5,731 bases of DNA from NCBI GenBank assembly GCA_963169155.1, contig CAUJGI010000689.1:1-5731 (forward strand), in the 5' to 3' direction. Origin of the DNA: Chloroflexota bacterium. GTDB lineage: Bacteria > Chloroflexota > Anaerolineae > Promineifilales > Promineifilaceae. Below the pieces are notes generated by a model. The model was given only the letters and a program-made list of their open reading frames with translations. It was not told the DNA's origin and made no database searches. A program made the translations under genes and the position numbers. Below are positions 1-5,091 of the stretch, in pieces (position 1 is the first letter of the stretch; every line of letters begins with the position of its first letter).

Positions 1-192
1 AAGGCTCTCCCAAGGCCGCAGAAATGGAAGGATAGCTCTCCCGTTTCTGGCTGGTGGCTTGTCCCCGTCCATAGGTTAAGATTGCTCCAAGTGCCCATTC
101 GTAAATGAGTTAACGGAATTGGCGAATGGGCTTAAAACGGCCGTTCGGTTCCACCGCCGCTATTTTGTTTCCGAACGGCGGCCAACTGCCGC
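1..192. other. Non-coding upstream region with small repeats
   Basis: I see no supportable gene here. The stretch has an 8-bp direct repeat (gctctccc at 4-11 and 35-42) and two inverted repeats. One is gcccattcg (93-101) with cgaatgggc (123-131) across a 21-nt loop. The other is gccgttcgg (140-148) with ccgaacggc (171-179) across a 22-nt loop; its left arm overlaps an ACGGCCGT palindrome. Neither stem is followed by a T-tract, so neither is a typical intrinsic terminator. The first 80 bases could be the tail of an upstream transcript or an unrecognised RNA. I could not match them to tRNA, RNase P RNA, tmRNA or 6S RNA. Confidence 0.4.
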
Positions 193-220
193 TTGAAAAA
201 CAGCGGACATTGTTTACAAT
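193..220 (+). promoter_or_regulatory. Predicted sigma-70-type promoter of the pspA operon
   Basis: A -35 box TTGAAA (193-198, 5 of 6 matches to TTGACA) and a -10 box TACAAT (215-220, 5 of 6 to TATAAT) are separated by 16 bp. It is the best match I found upstream of pspA. The start of transcription would fall near 226-228, leaving a leader of about 230 nt. The -10 lies inside a perfect palindrome (206-223), which supports a regulated promoter. The promoter is inferred from sequence only. Confidence 0.5.
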
Positions 221-223
221 GTC
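206..223. promoter_or_regulatory. Perfect palindrome, probable repressor operator
   Basis: GACATTGT-tt-ACAATGTC is an exact 8+2+8 inverted repeat. It covers the end of the promoter spacer, the whole -10 box and three bases beyond it, where a bound dimeric repressor would block RNA polymerase. The regulator is not in this window and I cannot assign a family; the site is not an obvious LexA, Rex or Fur consensus. The palindrome is directly visible; the operator function is inferred. Confidence 0.5.
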
Positions 224-457
224 TCTGGGAGTTCGTTGTACCGGCTTGCAGCACTTGCCTGCTGGAGCACAACAAACTAAGAAATTATTCGTAACAGGTT
301 TTGGTAATTGGCAGACGATGTTTTTGTTGAAAGGGCATGTGGGTGCTAATTACGGCCGTTCCGCCACCAAACACAGACGTTCATGCTGATGTAAACCTGG
401 CGGGCACACAACAAGACTTTACAAACCCGATTATTTAAGCAACAAGGAGCAGAATCA
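224..457 (+). other. Long untranslated leader of the pspA operon
   Basis: If the promoter at 193-220 is right, this is a 5' leader of about 230 nt. It has a short hairpin (cagca 249-253 with tgctg 260-264) and one ACGGCCGT palindrome (352-359). An open frame from 219 to 389 could encode 56 residues, but it has no ribosome binding site and no recognisable motif, so I do not call it a gene. No intrinsic terminator or known riboswitch is visible. A second, weaker promoter inside the leader cannot be excluded. Confidence 0.3.
444..449 (+). promoter_or_regulatory. Ribosome binding site of pspA
   Basis: AAGGAG lies 8 bases before the ATG at 458. It is one of only two clear Shine-Dalgarno sequences in the window (the other precedes rplI) and fixes the start of pspA. 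Confidence 0.8.
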
Positions 458-1189
458 ATGGCAACACTTCTCGAAAAAGTACAAACTCTCATCTCGGCCA
501 ACTTGCATGAGATGGTTGATAAAGCGCTGGAAACTAACTCGGTGGCGGTGATGAAGCAGTACATTCGCGATGCCGAGGCAAACCTGGACGAGCTAGAAGA
601 TGCGGCGGCCACGGTTGGCGGCGAAGTCAAGAGCATGGAACGTAAGTACAAGGAGTACAAGAAGAAGGCGGACCAGCTCGACCGCAACATTGATGCCTTG
701 CTGATGCAGGGCAAGGCCGACCTGGCTCGCGCCGCGCAAAATGAGCTGAACAGCGCCCGCCAATTGCAGGAGCAGTACCATGAGCAGTGGGTGCGCCAGC
801 AGCGTGAGTATGAATCTCTGCTGAGTGCCCGTTTGAAGCTCCAGGCCAAGCTGCAAACCATTCGTCAGGAGCAGAAAGAGCTGGAAGCGCTTATGCGCCT
901 GGCCAAATCGAAAGAGACAACTGTGAAGGCCATCAAGAGCCTGGACGATTTGATGGGTGTGGGCGACGCCGACATTGCGCGCCTGGGTGAATCGATTCGT
1001 TCCCGGTTGGATAAGGCCAGCGCCCACAGCGAAATGTATGCTGAACGGCTGGACAACCAGATGGATGCTGCCCTGGGCAGTGCTGAGTTGGATTTGCAGC
1101 TGGAAGAGCGCAAGCGCCGCCTGGGTCTGGCCGAAGCACCGTCCTTTGCCGAAGAAGACAGCGAAGAAGCCGAAGCCACGATCGAGTAA
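458..1189 (+). CDS. pspA: PspA/IM30 family protein
   Basis: This 243-residue protein is nearly all helical and heavily charged, as expected of the PspA/IM30 (Vipp1) family. These ESCRT-III-like proteins assemble on the inner face of the cytoplasmic membrane and help maintain it under stress. An N-terminal amphipathic segment (about 1-22) would contact lipid. Residues about 30-160 form the long coiled-coil hairpin, including the run ERKYKEYKKKADQLDRNIDA (61-80). Shorter helices follow at about 170-222, then an acidic tail (AEEDSEEAEATIE, 231-243). Length is slightly above the usual 220 or so. The usual Pro after the first helix (as in 'EDPEK') is absent; here it reads ETNS. The start is supported by AAGGAG at 444-449. 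The TAA stop overlaps an ACGGCCGT palindrome. Two membrane-protein genes follow closely and probably share its transcript. Family assignment is firm; the exact role is inferred. Confidence 0.88.
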   Translation: MATLLEKVQTLISANLHEMVDKALETNSVAVMKQYIRDAEANLDELEDAAATVGGEVKSMERKYKEYKKKADQLDRNIDALLMQGKADLARAAQNELNSARQLQEQYHEQWVRQQREYESLLSARLKLQAKLQTIRQEQKELEALMRLAKSKETTVKAIKSLDDLMGVGDADIARLGESIRSRLDKASAHSEMYAERLDNQMDAALGSAELDLQLEERKRRLGLAEAPSFAEEDSEEAEATIE

Positions 1190-1238
1190 CGGCCGTTCCC
1201 AAGCATAGCATTGTGGACTGGCTTGCCTGGTGGAAACC

Positions 1239-2528
1239 ATGTCTGATGCATCTGTGCAAGAGAGATTGCGGGCAGGAATTACGGCCGTAAAAAACGGTGA
1301 CCGTCTTCAGGGTCGTGCCTTGCTGGAAGCTGTTATTGCCGCAGATGAACGAAACGAAACAGCGTGGCTGTGGCTCAGTGGTGCGGTAGAAACGGCCGAA
1401 GAGCGGCAAATCTGCCTGGAAAACGTGTTGGCGATCAACCCGGAGAACGCGCTGGCCCAAAAAGGGTTGGCCAAACTGGCGCAGGCGGTACCTGAAAAAG
1501 CCCCAGACGTTGGCCGCGTTCAGGTTGTGCGGCGAGAGTACGCGCCTCTTTCCACTGCCTCTGCCCTGCTCTACCCGGATGATCACATCAAAACGTGGGA
1601 GTGGCGTGACCCAACGGCCGTACAGGCCAAAGCACCCACCACCGGCTACCAGGCCCGCGAAAGTTACCAGGATATCTGGACCAGAGAAGTGCCCATGTGC
1701 GGCTACTGCGCGCAGGAGCTGGCTCCAGCAGACACGCGCTGTCCTACGTGTAAAAAGAACCTCATGGTCAGCTCTTTTCGTTACCCCAACGCCAGCAGCA
1801 ACCTGACGGTGCTGTGGGTGCTGCTGCTGGGTGTGGGCCAGCTGTTTGTCTTACTGGTGTTGTACAATATCCTGGCGCGGCATAATTTGTATACGGCCGT
1901 TGCCAGCGGATTGGTCGCTGTGTTTTTTGTGCTGCTGGCCGCTGGGGTGCACTTTCGCCAAAATTGGGCGCACCTGGCGGCCATCTATTCTCTGGTGGCC
2001 CTCATCCTGGGGCTGCTGCTGCGCTGGGCGCTCCCGGCCGACCTGGAAGCGTTGGGGTTGGCCAGCCTGGATCCCGCTATTCAGGATTTTGTTATGCCGC
2101 TGACCACAGGCCTGGGCCAAACGCTGCATGTTTTTATTCTGGCAGGGGCGCTGTTGGCTCTGTTTTACGCCATTTTTAAGGCTGGCCCAGACTTTGACCG
2201 CGTGGCGGCGCGGCAGGTGGCGACGTTGACCAAAGGCCCCAAAACGGCTGCTGATTTTAATGCCGCCGCCACGCAGCTGGCGCGCAATGGGGTGTGGGCA
2301 ACGGCCGTCCTGCACTGGCAAAACGCCGCCGCTAAAGCGCCCGAACATCTGGTTTACCAGGAATCGCTGGGGCGGGCCTACGCCCAGTTGGGCTTTTTTG
2401 AGCGCAGCCTGGACGTATTGCAAGGCGCATTGAGGCGGAGCGGCAGTGCGGAACGTCAGGCAGCTATTCAACAGCAAATTAACGCCGTTCAGGCTAAAAT
2501 GGAACCACAAACGCAACAAGCAAAGTAA
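1239..2528 (+). CDS. TPR / zinc-ribbon / four-TM / TPR membrane protein
   Basis: This gene has no specific name that I recognise, but its domains are clear (numbering from the alternative GTG at 1230). Residues about 14-82 form TPR-like helical repeats (RALLEAVIAADERNETAWLW, then LENVLAINPENALAQKGL). A zinc ribbon follows, CGYC-x10-CPTC, with Cys157, 160, 171 and 174. Four hydrophobic helices lie at about 192-215, 220-241, 246-268 and 294-316. A C-terminal TPR-like region covers about 340-425 (AADFNAAATQLARNGVWATA, GRAYAQLGFFERSLDVLQGA). Both soluble ends probably face the cytoplasm, since four helices return the chain to the same side. This suggests a membrane-anchored scaffold, possibly for PspA, encoded 49 bp upstream; that role is inference. 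I prefer ATG 1239, with weak GGTGG at 1229-1233; GTG 1230 would add three residues. Four in-frame ACGGCCGT palindromes each encode Thr-Ala-Val. The next gene starts 5 bp after the stop. Confidence 0.75.
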   Translation: MSDASVQERLRAGITAVKNGDRLQGRALLEAVIAADERNETAWLWLSGAVETAEERQICLENVLAINPENALAQKGLAKLAQAVPEKAPDVGRVQVVRREYAPLSTASALLYPDDHIKTWEWRDPTAVQAKAPTTGYQARESYQDIWTREVPMCGYCAQELAPADTRCPTCKKNLMVSSFRYPNASSNLTVLWVLLLGVGQLFVLLVLYNILARHNLYTAVASGLVAVFFVLLAAGVHFRQNWAHLAAIYSLVALILGLLLRWALPADLEALGLASLDPAIQDFVMPLTTGLGQTLHVFILAGALLALFYAIFKAGPDFDRVAARQVATLTKGPKTAADFNAAATQLARNGVWATAVLHWQNAAAKAPEHLVYQESLGRAYAQLGFFERSLDVLQGALRRSGSAERQAAIQQQINAVQAKMEPQTQQAK

Positions 2529-2533
2529 AAGCA

Positions 2534-3364
2534 ATGTCAAAAGCTCGTGAAGTATTACAAAAACGCGTCCAAAAGGCGATCTGGCAGGAATCATTTGTGC
2601 GCTGGGAAAGCGGTGTGGTGTTGGCCCTTACGGCAATGCTCACCGTGTTTTCGGCCGTTGGTGTGCCGTTGGTAGAGTTTGTGCCGTTTTGGGTCTGGCT
2701 GCTGGGTGGTGTAGTGGCGGAAGCCGGTCTCGTCTACAGCAGCGTGCTCGACCCGGAATTTGGCCGCAGGGTGATCGCCAAAATGCTCACAAATGAGTTC
2801 AAGCCAGAGCGCCTGAAAGATAAAAAACTCCAGCAGCAAATGAACGAAGCGTTGGATTATCGCAGCCGCATCGAAAAAGGCATTCGTGAGCATACGGACT
2901 CCGTGTTAAAAGATGAGCTAAGCGAAACGGCCAACCAGATTGATGATTGGTTAGAAAATATTTACGATCTGGCCCGCCGCGTTGACCGTTATCAGGAAGA
3001 GCGCGAGATTTTGCACCGCGATCGGGTGCGGGCGGAATCGCGAATGACGCAGTTGAATGCAGAGGTTGCCAAAGTCAGCAACTCGGCCGTCAAAGAGCAG
3101 ATTCAAACCACGCTAGAAAGCCTTCAGCGGCAGCTGCAAACCTTGCAAACGTTGGAGGGTACCATCCAGCGTGCTCGACTACAGCTGGAGAATTCGCTGA
3201 CGCACCTGGGCACCATCTACTCACAGACGATGCTGGTGGATGCCAAAGATATCGATCGCGGCAGTGCCCGCCGGTTGCGGCACGAAATTGCCGAAGAGGT
3301 GACGGAGCTAAACGACCTGCTGCTGTCGATGGATGAGGTTTATACGGCCGAATCGCCCGGATAA
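2534..3364 (+). CDS. Uncharacterised two-TM coiled-coil membrane protein
   Basis: I do not recognise a named family for this 276-residue protein. A basic amphipathic N-terminus (1-24) precedes two hydrophobic helices at about 26-45 and 49-69, the second rich in Trp, Gly and Val. The rest is soluble and highly charged. Helices at about 95-150 contain ETANQIDDWLENIYDLARRV (131-150), and a long predicted coiled coil runs from about 152 to 225. A final helical segment spans 243-270. With a two-helix hairpin anchor, both ends should lie in the cytoplasm, where the coiled coil could pair with the coiled-coil PspA encoded two genes upstream; that partnership is inference. The ATG is 5 bp after the previous stop with no Shine-Dalgarno, suggesting translational coupling. 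A 21-bp direct repeat spans its last codons and stop. A loose resemblance to XpaC-type two-TM coiled-coil proteins was considered but not supported by motifs. Confidence 0.72.
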   Translation: MSKAREVLQKRVQKAIWQESFVRWESGVVLALTAMLTVFSAVGVPLVEFVPFWVWLLGGVVAEAGLVYSSVLDPEFGRRVIAKMLTNEFKPERLKDKKLQQQMNEALDYRSRIEKGIREHTDSVLKDELSETANQIDDWLENIYDLARRVDRYQEEREILHRDRVRAESRMTQLNAEVAKVSNSAVKEQIQTTLESLQRQLQTLQTLEGTIQRARLQLENSLTHLGTIYSQTMLVDAKDIDRGSARRLRHEIAEEVTELNDLLLSMDEVYTAESPG

Positions 3365-3380
3365 ACGGCCGAATCGCCCG
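3344..3380 (+). repeat. 21-bp tandem repeat across a stop codon
   Basis: acggccgaatcgcccg occurs at 3344-3359 and again at 3365-3380, a period of exactly 21 bp. The first unit contains the last codons (TAESPG) and the TAA stop of the coiled-coil protein gene. The second lies after the stop in the same frame and would read TAESPA. Each copy begins with ACGGCCGA, a one-base variant of the ACGGCCGT palindrome found through the window. It looks like a small recent tandem duplication. Confidence 0.85.
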
Positions 3381-3383
3381 CAT

Positions 3384-3412
3384 TTGTCAAATTTCTGCCC
3401 CTCTGATAATAT
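3384..3412 (+). promoter_or_regulatory. Predicted extended -10 promoter of rplI
   Basis: TTGTCA (3384-3389, 5 of 6 to TTGACA) and TAATAT (3407-3412, 4 of 6) are 17 bp apart. The -10 is preceded by TGa (3404-3406), the extended -10 signature. An overlapping reading with GATAAT (3405-3410, 5 of 6) gives a 15-bp spacer. Transcription would start near 3419, about 44 nt before rplI. Together with the terminator after rplI this makes rplI a separate transcription unit. Confidence 0.5.
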
Positions 3413-3448
3413 CTCCTGCTGCAAAAGTAAGATTCAAACTTGAAAGAT

Positions 3449-3454
3449 GGAGAT
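3449..3454 (+). promoter_or_regulatory. Ribosome binding site of rplI
   Basis: GGAGAT precedes the ATG at 3463, with 10 bases between GGAG and the start codon. It fixes the start, which also gives the conserved bL9 N-terminus MKVLL. Confidence 0.65.
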
Positions 3455-3462
3455 GTACAGCT

Positions 3463-4008
3463 ATGAAAGTGCTGTTGAAGCAAGATGTTGACAATATTGG
3501 TTTAGCTGGTGAAGTGCATAAGGTGTCGAATGGATACGGCCGTAACTTCCTTTTGCCCCAAGGTATGGCAGTGATCGCTTCCCCTGGCATGTTGAAACAG
3601 GCCGACGGTTGGCGGCGTAAAGCCGAAGCCCACCGCGAAGAGCTGCGCCAGGAATACCAGGCGCTGGCCACCCGGATCGAAAATGTGCGCCTCACTTTTA
3701 CCGCCCGTGCAGGTGAAACCGGCAAGCTGTATGGCTCCGTAACCACCTCCCAGATCGCCGATGCGCTCAACGAAGAGTTGGGTACTGAGGTCGACCGGCG
3801 TAAAGTGGGTGTCGAGCCGCTGCGTCAGCTGGGCGAGCACAAAGTTGTGGTTCGTCTCAGCGGCGATTACCAGCCGGAAGTGACCGTTGTGATTGAAAAT
3901 GAAGCTGGTGAGACCGGTCCAACGGCGCCCGTATATGAAGAAGCGGTCATTGTTGAAACGGATGATCCTGAAGACGATTTCGACGACTTCGACGAAGAAG
4001 ACGAATAA
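3463..4008 (+). CDS. rplI: Large ribosomal subunit protein bL9
   Basis: bL9 binds 23S rRNA near the base of the L1 stalk and helps maintain reading frame. The N-terminal rRNA-binding domain is textbook: MKVLLKQDVDNIGLAGEVHK, then VSNGYGRNFLLPQGMA (21-36), which fits the family signature. A long connecting helix follows (about 42-75, WRRKAEAHREELRQEYQALA). The C-terminal domain (about 76-146) contains GKLYGSVTTSQIADAL (88-103) and a final strand VTVVIEN. The usual length is near 150; here a tail of about 35 residues brings it to 181. That tail is extremely acidic: 12 of the last 15 residues are Asp or Glu. The gene has its own promoter and ribosome binding site and is followed by an intrinsic terminator. 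Its common partners rpsF, ssb, rpsR and dnaB are not next to it here. An ACGGCCGT palindrome at 3536-3543 encodes Tyr-Gly-Arg within the signature. Confidence 0.97.
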   Translation: MKVLLKQDVDNIGLAGEVHKVSNGYGRNFLLPQGMAVIASPGMLKQADGWRRKAEAHREELRQEYQALATRIENVRLTFTARAGETGKLYGSVTTSQIADALNEELGTEVDRRKVGVEPLRQLGEHKVVVRLSGDYQPEVTVVIENEAGETGPTAPVYEEAVIVETDDPEDDFDDFDEEDE

Positions 4009-4024
4009 ACGTCTCTTCTTTCCC

Positions 4025-4092
4025 AGTCACTGATTCAGGCAGCGTGTGTGAGCGGTTAAGCGCTGACCCCTGCCAGCGTCAGTGACTTTTTT
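4025..4092 (+). terminator. Intrinsic terminator after rplI, abutting rodZ start
   Basis: agtcactga (4025-4033) pairs perfectly with tcagtgact (4079-4087). After a 4x4 internal loop, ggcag (4038-4042) pairs with ctgcc (4070-4074). A small inner hairpin agcg-gttaag-cgct (4051-4064) can also form. The stem runs straight into six T residues (4087-4092). It begins 16 bp after the rplI stop and ends four bases before the ATG of the rodZ-like gene. An alternative pairing, cagcg (4040-4044) with cgctg (4061-4065), would compete with the terminator stem. Confidence 0.75.
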
Positions 4093-4096
4093 CGTT

Positions 4097-5011
4097 ATGA
4101 TAGACGAGCTCGGTCATATTCTGCGAGAAGCCCGTGAAACCAAGGGGTTTACTCTGCGCGAAGTGCAGGACAAAACCCGGATTAACAGCCGGTTTCTGGA
4201 AGCATTGGAAATGGGTGACTTCGACCGTTTGCCCACGCCTACGCACGCGCGTGGCTTCTTGCGGAACTATGCCCGTTTTTTGGGTCTGGATCCCGAACCG
4301 CTGCTGGAACGGTATGAGTTAGGCCAATCACAGCGCCCCAGACGTCGCCAGCAAGCTGCGATTGTGGACACCAACAAACCGGTTGCTCCTCCTCTTGAGG
4401 CGCAGCCAGATTACCACCCCTTTTTTGACCCGGTCAACATGGAAGTAGATACCGTCTACCAGCGCAGCGGTGGGGGCGGCGAATCTATTCTGCGTATAGT
4501 CATCATAATCGCCCTGATTGGCCTGCTTTACCTGGCTGGGCAGCGTTTTTTGCCGCTGATTTTGGGCCAGGGGGATGGGACGACCGAATTCACCGAAGCG
4601 ATTAATGGCGCGGTGCAAAGCGTGTTGAACCGCGAAACGTCGACACCGGAAGCCACCGTGACCACTGAAGGGCCTTCCAGCGTGATCCTCCCCACCGGGC
4701 GCAACGACATTCCCCTGGGTGATGCCACGCCAACGGCCACGCGTCCGGCATTGCCTGCGACGATGGAAACCATTGATGTCGAAATCATCATTCTGGAGCG
4801 GGCGTGGATGGAAGTAACGATCGATGGCAGTGTGCTGTTCACCGGCATTGCCCGCCCCACCGACCCGCCTTACGAATGGACCGCCAACGACGAAGTGCGC
4901 ATCAATACGGGCAACGCCATTGGCGTGTCGGTGACCATCAACAACGTGCCGTTGGGTCCGCTGGGTGGACGCGGCGAAAACAAAGAAGAAGTCTGGACAG
5001 CCACGAATTAG
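4097..5011 (+). CDS. rodZ: RodZ-like HTH/DUF4115 membrane protein
   Basis: RodZ proteins link the MreB cytoskeleton to the cell-wall elongation machinery. From ATG 4097 the product is 304 residues; the numbers here use the longer GTG 4082 frame (309). An N-terminal Xre-type HTH of the RodZ class covers about 7-75 (LGHILREARETKGFTLREVQ, then THARGFLRNYARFLGLDP). A basic patch QRPRRRQQ (84-91) and a Pro-rich linker follow. One membrane helix lies at about 136-153 (LRIVIIIALIGLLYLAGQ). An extracytoplasmic Thr/Pro-rich stretch (about 186-230) leads to a C-terminal beta domain of DUF4115 type (about 231-309, with ERAWMEVTIDGSVLFTG). The ATG start gives the usual MIDELG opening. Neither start has a Shine-Dalgarno, and GTG 4082 lies inside the terminator stem. 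The gene precedes rimO, a pairing I associate with Chloroflexota and related groups. No ACGGCCGT palindrome occurs in it. The family is clear; MreB interaction is inferred. Confidence 0.88.
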   Translation: MIDELGHILREARETKGFTLREVQDKTRINSRFLEALEMGDFDRLPTPTHARGFLRNYARFLGLDPEPLLERYELGQSQRPRRRQQAAIVDTNKPVAPPLEAQPDYHPFFDPVNMEVDTVYQRSGGGGESILRIVIIIALIGLLYLAGQRFLPLILGQGDGTTEFTEAINGAVQSVLNRETSTPEATVTTEGPSSVILPTGRNDIPLGDATPTATRPALPATMETIDVEIIILERAWMEVTIDGSVLFTGIARPTDPPYEWTANDEVRINTGNAIGVSVTINNVPLGPLGGRGENKEEVWTATN

Positions 5012-5021
5012 CCGGTGGGCT

Positions 5022-5062
5022 GTAAACGGTAATCGGTGAACGGTTGACCGATTACGGCTTAC
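5022..5062. repeat. Imperfect inverted repeat between rodZ and rimO
   Basis: Two 16-base arms (5022-5037 and 5047-5062) pair at 14 of 16 positions around a 9-nt loop. Nine consecutive pairs are perfect (gtaatcggt with accgattac). No T-tract follows, so it is not a standard terminator. The 80-bp spacer also repeats short words such as cggt, accg and gatta, which gives it the look of a degenerate dispersed intergenic repeat. It may affect transcript stability or rimO translation. Confidence 0.5.
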
Positions 5063-5091
5063 GGATTAGCGACCACCGAATACCGAAACCC

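Noticed and set aside
93..179. Inverted repeats as intrinsic terminators of an upstream gene
   Set aside because: The stems are only 9 bp with loops over 20 nt, and no T-tract follows either one.
324..352. Possible promoter TTGTTG ... TAATTA in the pspA leader
   Set aside because: The -10 matches poorly and there is no supporting element; the promoter at 193-220 is much better.
126..389. + strand open frame of 87 codons upstream of pspA, with an internal ATG at 219
   Set aside because: It has no ribosome binding site or recognisable motif, it overlaps inverted repeats and the predicted promoter/operator, and its composition is unlike the real genes.
346..861. - strand open frame of 171 codons
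   Set aside because: Antisense to pspA. It is Ser/Arg/Cys-rich low-complexity translation with no family match and no start signal.
593..1586. Overlapping - strand frames opposite pspA and the TPR/zinc-ribbon gene
   Set aside because: Shadows of well-supported + strand genes, with no motif in any of them.
1851..2594. - strand open frame of 247 codons
   Set aside because: Long, but antisense to the membrane and TPR parts of a clear gene. Its translation is Gln/Arg-rich with no coherent domain.
4082..4084. GTG start for the rodZ-like gene
   Set aside because: It lies within the 3' arm of the terminator and adds MTFFV before the conserved MIDELG opening; ATG 4097 is preferred, though GTG cannot be fully excluded.
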